Shown here: in pieces, positions 1 to 5,851 of the stretch
Layout: each line of letters opens with the position of its first letter
Position numbering within the stretch: the stretch's first letter is position 1
Assembly (NCBI GenBank): GCA_021819255.1
Contig: JAKART010000037.1
Span: forward strand, 1-10,907
Reading direction: 5' to 3'
Length of the DNA stretch: 10,907 bases
Origin: Acidobacteriota bacterium
GTDB lineage: Bacteria > Acidobacteriota > Terriglobia > Terriglobales > Acidobacteriaceae
Notes under the pieces: generated by a model
Database searches by the model: none
The model's input: only the letters and a program-made list of their open reading frames with translations
Told to the model about the DNA's origin: nothing
Translations under genes and position numbers: made by a program

Positions 1-2
1 GG

Positions 3-287
3 ACGCCCAAGTATCGCGTGCAGAAGAAGGGCGAAAGGTCGCAGGCGCGCAAGTACCGCAAGCGTCTGGGCATCATTCCCTGGATCGAGATCGCCATCGG
101 CGTCTACTTCGCCGCCACGGTCTGGTACGCCGTGACCACGGAGAACTACTTCACCGTGCCCTTTCTGCTGCTGTTCGTGCTGGGCTACTGGTACACCGGC
201 CTGCTGAGCATCTTTCAGGGCCTGTTCGAGCGCAAGGGCGCCGCTGGCGGTGACCTGCACGAGAAGCCCTACCCGGTGGGCATCTGA
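3..287 (+). CDS. Membrane glycosyltransferase (family 2-like), C-terminal end, partial
   Basis: The reading frame is open from the first complete codon at position 3 and ends at TGA 285-287, so the gene starts outside the window. The visible ~94 residues begin TPKYRVQKKGER, a basic juxtamembrane stretch. Two hydrophobic segments follow (around IPWIEIAIGVYFAATVWYAV and FTVPFLLLFVLGYWYTGLL), then a short charged tail. A TPKY-type basic motif followed by two final transmembrane helices is typical of the C-terminus of processive, cellulose-synthase-like GT2 glycosyltransferases that make or export polysaccharide at the inner membrane. The catalytic domain is not in view, so the assignment rests on the tail alone. 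The GTG at position 18 is an internal valine codon and not a convincing start, because the same frame stays coding-like upstream of it. Confidence 0.6.
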   Translation, partial: TPKYRVQKKGERSQARKYRKRLGIIPWIEIAIGVYFAATVWYAVTTENYFTVPFLLLFVLGYWYTGLLSIFQGLFERKGAAGGDLHEKPYPVGI

Positions 288-322
288 CGCAACCTCCAAA
301 ACCTGACGCAGCTTCAAAGACC
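285..322 (+). repeat. Two imperfect tandem 19-bp copies after the glycosyltransferase stop
   Basis: TGACGCAACCTCCAAAACC (285-303) is followed directly by TGACGCAGCTTCAAAGACC (304-322), with 15 of 19 bases identical. The first copy starts on the stop codon itself. This looks like a small local duplication of the gene end. No T-tract or stable stem accompanies it, so it is not an obvious terminator. The rest of 323-427 shows no gene or strong signal. Confidence 0.45.
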
Positions 323-427
323 AGCCTCCGGCTCCCGCAGCGATGGCCGGCAGACCCAGATTCGGATGCGCGGTGGTGACGCCCACCGGACATTTCATGT
401 GCTAACGACAATCCTTTCGTCGTCCGC

Positions 428-456
428 TTGCCAACAAAAGGATGATGCACTATTCT
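428..456 (+). promoter_or_regulatory. Candidate sigma70 promoter of the fic gene
   Basis: TTGCCA at 428-433 (5 of 6 to the -35 consensus) and TATTCT at 451-456 (4 of 6 to the -10 consensus) are separated by exactly 17 bases. Transcription would start near 463, giving a leader of about 25 bases before the GTG start at 488. The -10 box lies inside the left arm of the palindrome at 451-485, an arrangement that suits repression. Confidence 0.55.
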
Positions 457-485
457 TTCGTTACTCGAAAATTAGCGAAAGGATA
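451..485 (+). promoter_or_regulatory. Palindrome over the fic -10 box and ribosome binding site (candidate operator)
   Basis: The left arm TATTCTTTCGTTA (451-463) and right arm TAGCGAAAGGATA (473-485) are inverted copies with 11 of 13 positions complementary. The two mismatches are G-T pairs, so as RNA all 13 positions could pair around a 9-base loop. The left arm covers the -10 box and the right arm covers the Shine-Dalgarno-like AAAGGA (478-483). A further half-site, ATCCTTTCG, lies at 411-419, 41 bases upstream of the corresponding left-arm bases. The Fic protein carries a C-terminal winged-helix-like segment, so autoregulation at this site is a plausible inference. Confidence 0.5.
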
Positions 486-487
486 CC

Positions 488-1663
488 GTGCCAGAAACCG
501 AACCGTCCGCCCGACCAGGCCGCTATATCCTCAAGCAGTTTGAGGGCGAGACTGTTCGAGCCTTCGTGCCGCCATCGTTGCCGCCTGTGCCGCCGGTGGA
601 TCTGGCGCGGTTTCAGATAATCCTAGAACAGGCCAATCAGGCCATTGGCAGGCTGGACGGCCTAGCCTCGCTCCTGCCCGACCTGTCGCTGCTCCTTTAT
701 ACATACGTTCGCAAGGAGGCCGTGCTCTCGTCCCAGATCGAAGGCACCCAATCGTCCCTCTCGGACCTTCTGCTCTACGAGAACGATGAGGCGCCGGGAG
801 TGCCCATCGAGGATGTGCAGGAGGTCTCGAACTACGTCGCAGCCATGAATCATGGCTTGGAGCGAATCCGTTCCGGCTTCCCGCTCAGTTTGCGATTGAT
901 TCGGGAGATTCACGAAATCCTGCTCTCTAAAGGAAGAGGCAGCGGCAAGCAGCCCGGCGAATTTCGTCGCAGCCAAAATTGGATCGGCGGCAGCCGCCCA
1001 GGAAATGCGGTATTCGTTCCGCCGCCCCCGGAACATCTGAATGAGTGCCTCAGCCAATTCGAACTGTTCCTCCATAACGAGCACACAGGTTTGCCCCTGC
1101 TGATTCGAGCGGGCCTTGCGCATGTGCAGTTTGAGACCATCCACCCATTTCTCGACGGCAATGGAAGACTTGGACGACTCCTGATTACATTCTTGCTTTG
1201 TGCGGAATGTGCGCTCAGAGAGCCGATCCTCTACCTCAGCCTCTACTTCAAAACCAATCGAGCCGCATATTACGAATTGCTGGACCGCGTGCGAAGCAAA
1301 GGCGATTGGGAAGCCTGGCTTGATTTTTTCCTGATTGGCGTGCGCGACACCGCTGACCAGGCTGCCAAAGCGGCGCGCGAAATCCTAGACATGTTCGACC
1401 ACGATCGGAAGAAGATCGAGACGCTCGGCAGACCCGCTGCCTCCGTGCTGCGCGTCTTCCAACACATGCAGCGAAACCCGATCATTGCGATTCCATCAAC
1501 GGCCAAGCGTATTGGCATCTCCGCGCCCACGGTTGCAAAGTCGCTTGCTCATATGATCGATCTCGGCATCCTCGAAGAGACCACCGGCCGTGAGCGGCAT
1601 CGCCTCTTCGTCTATCGTCGCTATCTGGACATTTTGAATGAAGGAACCGAGCCACTGCGGTGA
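488..1663 (+). CDS. Fic family protein (AMPylase-type) with C-terminal winged helix
   Basis: A full-length 391-residue Fic protein. Such enzymes transfer AMP or a related nucleotide moiety from a nucleotide to a hydroxyl side chain of a target protein. The canonical core motif HPFLDGNGRLGR is at residues 219-230, with catalytic His219, acidic Asp223 and Arg227/Arg230 present. An inhibitory-helix motif of the (S/T)xxxE(G/N) type, SSQIEG at 81-86, lies N-terminal to the core. This makes it a self-inhibited class II-type protein whose Glu85 would block productive ATP binding. The order is an N-terminal Fic_N-like region (~25-110), the Fic core (~135-235), and a helix-turn-helix/winged-helix-like segment (~320-385, around TAKRIGISAPTVAKSLAHM). 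The C-terminus ending LNEGTEPL looks natural for the family. The GTG start is supported by GAAAGGA at 477-483 and by agreement with the promoter. Base composition is lower in GC than the flanks, which suggests transfer. The target is unknown; regulator or defence/toxin roles are both possible. Confidence 0.9.
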   Translation: MPETEPSARPGRYILKQFEGETVRAFVPPSLPPVPPVDLARFQIILEQANQAIGRLDGLASLLPDLSLLLYTYVRKEAVLSSQIEGTQSSLSDLLLYENDEAPGVPIEDVQEVSNYVAAMNHGLERIRSGFPLSLRLIREIHEILLSKGRGSGKQPGEFRRSQNWIGGSRPGNAVFVPPPPEHLNECLSQFELFLHNEHTGLPLLIRAGLAHVQFETIHPFLDGNGRLGRLLITFLLCAECALREPILYLSLYFKTNRAAYYELLDRVRSKGDWEAWLDFFLIGVRDTADQAAKAAREILDMFDHDRKKIETLGRPAASVLRVFQHMQRNPIIAIPSTAKRIGISAPTVAKSLAHMIDLGILEETTGRERHRLFVYRRYLDILNEGTEPLR

Positions 1664-1667
1664 GCCA

Positions 1668-1674
1668 AGGAGGT
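1668..1674 (+). promoter_or_regulatory. Strong ribosome binding site with no canonical start codon behind it
   Basis: AGGAGGT begins 5 bases after the fic stop codon (1661-1663). In the frame of the downstream helicase relic the first possible start is the rare ATT at 1685-1687, 11 bases away; no in-frame ATG, GTG or TTG lies within usual range. This looks like the preserved ribosome binding site of a downstream cistron whose 5' coding part has been lost. Confidence 0.45.
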
Positions 1675-1684
1675 ATATCCGGTA

Positions 1685-1873
1685 ATTTCGATCGCACACC
1701 AACGCGCACTCAAGGCACTGCAAGCTACGCGCAATCAAAAGCGTAAGGACCTCTTTATCGCCCAGGATGAAGTCGAGTCTCGCCGTGATGCTCTCATCGC
1801 AGACATCGAGGCTCGCATGACCAAAGATCAAAAGGAAGAAACCCTGTTTCGAATTCGCTGGAGCTTGAAATGA
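1685..1873 (+). pseudogene. C-terminal relic of a SNF2/DEAD-type defence helicase
   Basis: An open stretch in the same frame as fic, directly behind its stop codon, gives about 62 residues (ISIAHQRALKALQATRNQK..., ...LFIAQDEVESRRDALIADIE..., ending LFRIRWSLK) and stops at TGA 1871-1873. The pattern KRxxLFxAQDExxxRRDxLIxxIE, followed by a short LFxIRWxL end, resembles the coiled-coil C-terminus of large RapA/SNF2-like DEAD/DEAH helicases found in phage-defence operons. That is recognition from memory, not a search. No helicase motif (Walker A, DExH) remains and no normal start codon is available, so the gene has lost most of its 5' part. The stop overlaps the start of the next gene (ATGA, 1870-1873), preserving the old operon junction and coupling. 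An alternative is a genuine small protein with an ATT start. Confidence 0.55.
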
Positions 1874-3165
1874 CCGCAATCGCCGAACCCACAATTATCT
1901 GCCCGAAGTGCAAGACTGAAATTCCGCTCACTGAGTCACTAGCAGCACCGTTGCTGGAGGCGACTCGCAGGCAGTATGAGAGGAAGCTATCGCAAAAGGA
2001 CAAGGAGATTGGGCAGCGTGAGGAGGCGTTGCGCGATAAGGAGAAGAAAGTCGCCGACGCGAAGCGCAAGCTAGACCAGCAGGTTGCCGAACAGGTTGCT
2101 GAGCAAGTGAAGGTAGAACGGTCACGGATTGCAGCAGAGGAATCTAAGAAAGCGAAGCTTGTCAGCGCCGCAGAGATTGAATCAAAGAGCCGTGAAGTCG
2201 AGGGGCTCAAGGAAGTTCTCGCAGCGAACAATCAAAAACTGGCCGAAGCGCAAAAGGCTCAGACCGAACTCCTCAAGAAGCAACGCGAATTAGATGACGC
2301 AAAGCGGGAACTTGATCTCACCGTTGAAAAGCGGGTTCAGGAAAACCTCAGTGAAGTGCGGACCCAAGCCAAGCGGGAAGCAGAAGAGGCGGAGCGGTTG
2401 AAGGTCGCCGAGAGAGACCAGAAGATCGCCTCCATGCAGCGCACGATAGAAGAACTTCAGAGGAAAGCCGAGCAGGGCTCACAGCAGCTCCAGGGTGAAG
2501 TTCAGGAACTTGAAGTCGAAAACCTGCTCCGTGCAAAGTTCCCGTATGACACCATTGAACCGGTTCCAAAAGGTGAGTTCGGAGGCGACACGATTCAACG
2601 AGTTGTCAGTCCGGCCGGCGTCATGGCTGGGGCCATCCTCTGGGAGTCCAAGAGGACGAAAAACTGGAGCAACGGCTGGCTGGCTAAACTGCGCGAAGAT
2701 CAGAGGACCGCAAAAGCCGAGATCTCCATCCTTATCTCGCAGGCTCTACCCGAGGGCGTTGAAACCTTCGATGTAATCGATGGGGTATGGGTCGCGCACC
2801 CGCGCGTCCTGATCCCGGTTGCGACCGTGCTCCGAAACACGCTCCTTGAAGTCAGCACTGCCCGTCTCATCAACGAAGGGCAGCAAACGAAGGCTGAAAT
2901 GGTCTATCAGTACCTGACCGGGCCGCGCTTCCGTCAGCGCGTAGAGGCCATCGTCGAGGCATTTTCTGGTATGCAGGAAGACCTCGATAAAGAACGGAAG
3001 GCCATCATGAAGCAGTGGGCAAAGCGTTCAGAGCAAATCGAGCGCGTCATGGGAGCCACCGTGGGCATGTATGGAGATCTACAGGGTATTGCTGGGAAAT
3101 CAATTCAGGAGATCGAAGGACTTGAACTCAAGGCGTTGGCCGCCGGGGAAAATATTGTCGCCTAA
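1870..3165 (+). CDS. DUF2130 domain protein: coiled coil plus nuclease-like C-terminal domain
   Basis: A 431-residue protein that looks intact. The N-terminus has one CPKC knuckle (Cys11, Cys14), a half zinc-ribbon. Residues ~30-215 form a very long charged coiled coil rich in K, E, Q and A, including a VAEQVAEQV repeat at 72-80. The C-terminal part (~215-400) matches the DUF2130 family, with FGGDTIQRV (237-245), ILWESKRTKNW (256-266) and QALPEGVETF (291-300). Asp240 followed by Glu259-Ser-Lys261 fits the D...ExK spacing of PD-(D/E)XK nucleases, so a DNA-cleaving or DNA-binding role is a reasonable inference; family function is not established here. The ATG at 1870 overlaps the helicase relic stop, so translation was probably coupled. 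The next gene starts 20 bases downstream. Family members are often annotated only as DUF2130, which is the safe name. Confidence 0.85.
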   Translation: MTAIAEPTIICPKCKTEIPLTESLAAPLLEATRRQYERKLSQKDKEIGQREEALRDKEKKVADAKRKLDQQVAEQVAEQVKVERSRIAAEESKKAKLVSAAEIESKSREVEGLKEVLAANNQKLAEAQKAQTELLKKQRELDDAKRELDLTVEKRVQENLSEVRTQAKREAEEAERLKVAERDQKIASMQRTIEELQRKAEQGSQQLQGEVQELEVENLLRAKFPYDTIEPVPKGEFGGDTIQRVVSPAGVMAGAILWESKRTKNWSNGWLAKLREDQRTAKAEISILISQALPEGVETFDVIDGVWVAHPRVLIPVATVLRNTLLEVSTARLINEGQQTKAEMVYQYLTGPRFRQRVEAIVEAFSGMQEDLDKERKAIMKQWAKRSEQIERVMGATVGMYGDLQGIAGKSIQEIEGLELKALAAGENIVA

Positions 3166-3172
3166 AGATTTC

Positions 3173-3179
3173 AGAGGAG
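3173..3179 (+). promoter_or_regulatory. Ribosome binding site of the SIR2-like gene
   Basis: AGAGGAG lies 6 bases before the ATG at 3186, in the 20-base gap after the DUF2130 stop codon (TAA 3163-3165). It fixes the start of the next gene and shows that it was an operon partner. Confidence 0.6.
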
Positions 3180-3185
3180 TCACCA

Positions 3186-3785
3186 ATGGCAAATGTACAA
3201 GGTAGTGCGACACAGAAGAAAGCGGACCGGCAGCTATTGAAGATTCGCGAAATGCGAGAAACTCTTGAATTCGACTTTGAGACGGACAAGGTTGGAAATG
3301 ACATCTTTAAGCCGACCAACTCATCGCCTGGATTTGAGAAGGACAGCTACCGCGCCTCGGATTTGCATAAGGAACTTGAGCCTTGGCTGACTGCGCTTTT
3401 TCAAAGCGAGCACCTGTCGCTGTTGGCAGGTGCGGGCCTCACAACTGCGGTCCACCATCATGTCACCGGCAGCGCTCCAGGAGGATTCGCTTGCCGGAAT
3501 TACGCGACTTTTGATGCACAGATCAAAGCTGAAGCAAAGCGGTCAGCCGAGGAAATGGGACCGCGGCGCGTGGGTTCCAGCGGCTTGACGCAAGCGGCGC
3601 GGAGGTCGAGGTGGGCCAGGACGCAAGGAACTTCCGCCAGCCTGTGGAGGGCAAGCTGTACATCCGTAGCCTCGCCTTTACAGGCTTCTCCAAATGCATC
3701 TACGCCGCGGCCAAGTTCGACTCAGACACGGAACGGCGCTTCGCCACGGTCCTGGAGGACGACGCCGATGTGGCAAAGTGGCTGA
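3186..3785 (+). pseudogene. N-terminal fragment of a SIR2-like protein, frame broken near 3560
   Basis: The first ~125 residues are protein-like. A charged N-terminal segment (LKIREMRETLEFDFETD, GNDIFKPTN, SYRASDLHKELEPWLTALF) leads into LSLLAGAGLTTAVHHHVTG at 77-95. A hydrophobic strand followed by GAG(L/S) is how the NAD-binding Rossmann core of SIR2-type proteins begins; in bacterial defence these are NADases, often next to HerA/DUF87 ATPases. After EEMG (to about 3560) the frame turns into a low-complexity R/S/T/W-rich string ending at 3785, while a different frame becomes strongly coding (the restriction-gene fragment). The gene is therefore truncated: no NADase catalytic region survives. 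The ribosome binding site and position after DUF2130 indicate former co-expression. The SIR2 assignment is from the short glycine motif and remembered family look, hence moderate confidence; the truncation itself is clear. Confidence 0.55.
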
Positions 3786-4054
3786 GGCCGTCAAGGGACC
3801 TGCTGAGGATTCATTACAATGAGGACGACAACTACAACCCCGATTTCATCGTAGAGACAAAGAGCGGCAGGTTCCTCTGCGAGATCAAGCGGGCCAGCCA
3901 GATGGATGACGCTGTGGTTCAGAAGAAGGCCAAAGCCGCGACCCAGTGGTGTGAACGGGCATCCGAAGTGAGCGACAAGCCTTGGCGCTATGCTCTGATT
4001 CCCCACGATGTGGTCCAGATCAGCCGAACCTTCCGGAGCCTTGTTGGATCGTGA
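3561..4054 (+). pseudogene. C-terminal PD-(D/E)XK domain of a type III restriction/helicase subunit, 5' truncated
   Basis: In the frame of GTG 3611, coding character already begins before that codon (GFQRLDASGAEVEVGQD from about 3572). It continues through FTGFSKCIYAAAKFDSDTER, KWLRP and NYNPDFIVETKSGRFLCEIK to a natural stop at 4052-4054. The Pro-Asp (Asp codon 3842-3844) followed 12 residues later by Glu-Ile-Lys (Glu codon 3881-3883) is a complete PD-(D/E)XK active site. This arrangement, with KFDSDTERRFA upstream and AAxxWC downstream, is the C-terminal nuclease region of type III restriction (Res) or related DEAD/DEAH helicase-nucleases. The whole helicase part is missing, so the piece is a deletion remnant joined to the SIR2-like fragment in another frame. 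It could still be translated alone: GGAGGT (3601-3606) sits 4 bases before the GTG at 3611, giving a 147-residue protein. Confidence 0.65.
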
Positions 4055-4116
4055 CTACGGTTCGGACTGCTACCTCCTTTCTGCGCCCCGTTACGCCAGC
4101 GGGAATCTGTCATGAT

Positions 4117-4147
4117 AGCAGCGTTGCTCGCCTTCAATGACGCTGCT
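4117..4147. terminator. Hairpin between convergent genes, possible bidirectional terminator
   Basis: AGCAGCGT (4117-4124) and ACGCTGCT (4140-4147) form a perfect 8-bp stem with a 15-base loop. It lies between the end of the restriction-gene fragment (+ strand) and the end of the permease gene (- strand). No T-run follows on either strand, so an intrinsic terminator function is uncertain. Confidence 0.3.
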
Positions 4148-4201
4148 TCGGCGCCTCCCGCTCCTTCGTCGTGGCACCCCAAAGTTGATCCGAGCTTCCG
4201 C

Positions 4202-4228
4202 AGGCGACGCTGGAGGCGTCGTGCGCCT
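4202..4228. repeat. Second GC-rich hairpin in the 4055-4274 intergenic region
   Basis: CGACGC (4205-4210) pairs with GCGTCG (4216-4221) around TGGAG, with AGG/CCT able to extend the outside through a bulge. It lies about 50 bases past the permease stop on the minus strand. It may help to end that transcript, but no T-tract follows. The rest of 4055-4274 holds no coding sequence that I recognise. Confidence 0.25.
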
Positions 4229-4274
4229 GATGCCCGGCGTTGAGCGGCTGCGGAGACCTACCCTGAGCGCGGCA

Positions 4275-5624
4275 TCAGTGGACGTGTGAGACGGCCAGCG
4301 TGAGCAGCAGCGCGGTGACGGAGATGATGGTTTCGCAGATGGACCAGGTTTTCAGGGTCTGCGGAACGCTCATGTTGAAGTACTGCTTGACCAGCCAGAA
4401 TCCGCCATCGTTGACGTGCGAGAAGATGAGCGAGCCGGCCCCGGCGGCGATGGCCAGCAGTTCCGGATGCGGATAGGCGGTAGCCAGCGCCACCGGAGCC
4501 ACCATGCCGGCCGCGGTGACCATGGCCACGGTGGCCGAACCCGTGGCGAGTCGCATCACGGCGGCCAGCAGCCAGACCAGCAACAGCAGCGAAACGTGGC
4601 TCCGGGTGGCCAGCCCGACGATGGCGTGAGCCACGCCGCTGTCCTGGAGAACGCGGCCAAAGCCGCCGCCGGCGCCCACCAGCAGAGTGATCAGAGCCGT
4701 GGGCGCAAGGCACTCCTGGCTGAACTGCAGGATCGTCTGGCGCTGGAAACCACGCATCCTGCCCAGGGTCTGGAAGCTCACCAGAACGCCCAGCAGCAGG
4801 GCCAGGTCGTCGTTGCCCAACAGACCCAGCACCCGGCCGAACAGGCCGGCATGGCCGCCCGCCGCTCCGGCGATGCTGCCGAAGGCCAGCAGAAAGACCG
4901 GCAGAAGAAGGGTGAACAGGGTGAGGTTGAAGCCGGGCAGGCTGCTCTCCGCCCCGTGATCGACAAACTGCTCCGCCATGGGATTTTCCGCCGGCAGCTC
5001 GATATGCGGCGCGACCAGCCGGGCATAGACGGGGCCGGCGAGGATGGCTGTGGGTATGCCGATCAGCAGAGCGTACAACATCGTGCGGCCCATCCCGGCC
5101 TTGAAGATGGACACCGCCATCACCGCCGCCGGATGGGGCGGCGTCAGGCCCTGATCCACCGACAGACCGGCCAGCAGAGGCAACGCCACCTCCACCAGCG
5201 ACTTGCCCGTGCGGCGCGCCACGGTATACGCGATGGGGATGAGCAGAACGAACCCGACTTCAAAAAAGCACGGCAGGCCAACCACCAGCCCGATGGCCAT
5301 CATCGCCCAGGCGATGCGCCGGTGGCCGAAGACGCGAATCATGGTGTGCGCGATCTGGTCGGCTCCGCCGGACTCAGCCAGCATCTTGCCCAGCATGGTT
5401 CCCAGGGCGACGATGATGGCGATGTGCCCAAGCGTTGCGCCCATGCCCGACTCGAAGGAGCGTACTCCGGCGGCGAAGGGCATGCCCGCGGCCAGCGCCA
5501 GGGCCAGGGAGACGACAAACAGCGTGAGGAACGGGTTCAGCTTGAAGAGCGCGATCAGCACGATGAGGCCGATGACGGCGATCAGCCCGGCGATCAACAG
5601 AAAGGTGCTGTGAGGATCGATCAT
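4275..5624 (-). CDS. GntP-family permease (gluconate:H+ symporter type)
   Basis: A 449-residue polytopic inner-membrane protein, the usual GntP/GntT length, with about 12 or more hydrophobic segments spread along it. Family signatures are clear: GLPCFFEVGFVLLIP at 116-130, GLTPPHPAAVMAV at 159-171, GAGGGFGRVLQDSG at 317-330, MRLATGSATVAM at 357-368 and HVNDGGFWLVKQYF at 403-416. Members import gluconate, idonate or related sugar acids with protons; the substrate cannot be chosen from sequence alone. The start at 5624 (MIDPHSTFLL) is preferred because it places the first transmembrane helix at the N-terminus. An upstream ATG at 5744 would add 40 polar, Pro/Arg-rich residues through an inverted-repeat region and lacks a ribosome binding site. 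The site for 5624 is weak (AGGA 13 bases upstream). No gluconate kinase or regulator gene is adjacent. It is convergent with the defence island and divergent from the AsmA-like gene. Confidence 0.9.
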   Translation of the reverse strand: MIDPHSTFLLIAGLIAVIGLIVLIALFKLNPFLTLFVVSLALALAAGMPFAAGVRSFESGMGATLGHIAIIVALGTMLGKMLAESGGADQIAHTMIRVFGHRRIAWAMMAIGLVVGLPCFFEVGFVLLIPIAYTVARRTGKSLVEVALPLLAGLSVDQGLTPPHPAAVMAVSIFKAGMGRTMLYALLIGIPTAILAGPVYARLVAPHIELPAENPMAEQFVDHGAESSLPGFNLTLFTLLLPVFLLAFGSIAGAAGGHAGLFGRVLGLLGNDDLALLLGVLVSFQTLGRMRGFQRQTILQFSQECLAPTALITLLVGAGGGFGRVLQDSGVAHAIVGLATRSHVSLLLLVWLLAAVMRLATGSATVAMVTAAGMVAPVALATAYPHPELLAIAAGAGSLIFSHVNDGGFWLVKQYFNMSVPQTLKTWSICETIISVTALLLTLAVSHVH

Positions 5625-5689
5625 CGCTGGATTTTCGTCCTGGCGTGGAGGCCCGGCAGCCGCTGGAAAAGGCGCATTGGAGAACAGTA

Positions 5690-5801
5690 GACCATTTTCC
5701 CTGATGATGGGCGTACGGAAGCGGGCGTTCCGTGGCGTTTTCATTGAGGAAAACGCCCACAGGAGTCGTTCCCCTCGCTTACACCTTCAGGGAAAATGGT
5801 C
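5690..5801 (-). promoter_or_regulatory. Nested inverted-repeat element upstream of the permease (candidate structured leader RNA)
   Basis: GACCATTTTCCCTGA (5690-5704) and TCAGGGAAAATGGTC (5787-5801) are a perfect 15-bp inverted repeat. Inside it are two further hairpins: ACGGAA (5715-5720) with TTCCGT (5728-5733), and GCGTTTTC (5735-5742) with GAAAACGC (5749-5756). The latter is extendable by GTG (5732-5734) and CAC (5758-5760) across a one-base bulge. As RNA this gives a long closing helix over a multi-branch junction. It lies 66 to 177 bases upstream of the permease start on the permease's own strand, so a cis-regulatory leader is a fair inference. A protein operator pair or a small transposable remnant are alternatives. 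No known riboswitch class was recognised. Confidence 0.5.
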
Positions 5802-5823
5802 CAGCCGTCCTTGCTGAAGCTGA

Positions 5824-5849
5824 AGCAGCGGTGAAGTCCGTGAGCTGCT
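5824..5849 (+). repeat. Hairpin AGCAGC/GCTGCT
   Basis: AGCAGC (5824-5829) and GCTGCT (5844-5849) form a 6-bp stem with a 14-base loop, immediately 5' of the terminator-like stem at 5852-5890 and 3' of the nested element at 5690-5801. It is listed because the three together form an almost unbroken structured tract in DNA with no gene. Confidence 0.3.
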
Positions 5850-5851
5850 GA

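Noticed and set aside
366..620. An 84-codon + frame overlapping the fic start
   Set aside because: Different frame from fic, no ribosome binding site, no recognisable protein features, and it runs over the promoter and palindrome.
3611..3785. C-terminal part of the SIR2-like reading frame as genuine protein
   Set aside because: The residues are R/S/T/W-rich and are simply the wrong frame of the restriction fragment, which is clearly coding here.
4416..5690. A 424-codon open frame on the + strand opposite the permease
   Set aside because: Its translation is rich in H, R, Q, G and D with no domain pattern, while the minus strand gives a textbook GntP permease. It is a GC-driven shadow.
5625..5744. 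Upstream ATG at 5744 as the permease start
   Set aside because: It would add 40 polar residues before the first membrane helix, runs through the nested inverted repeats and has no ribosome binding site. Family length fits the start at 5624.
5690..5801. A miniature transposable element with 15-bp terminal repeats
   Set aside because: No target-site duplication flanks the arms, no second copy is in the window, and the inner symmetrical stems fit a structured regulatory element better. It remains possible.
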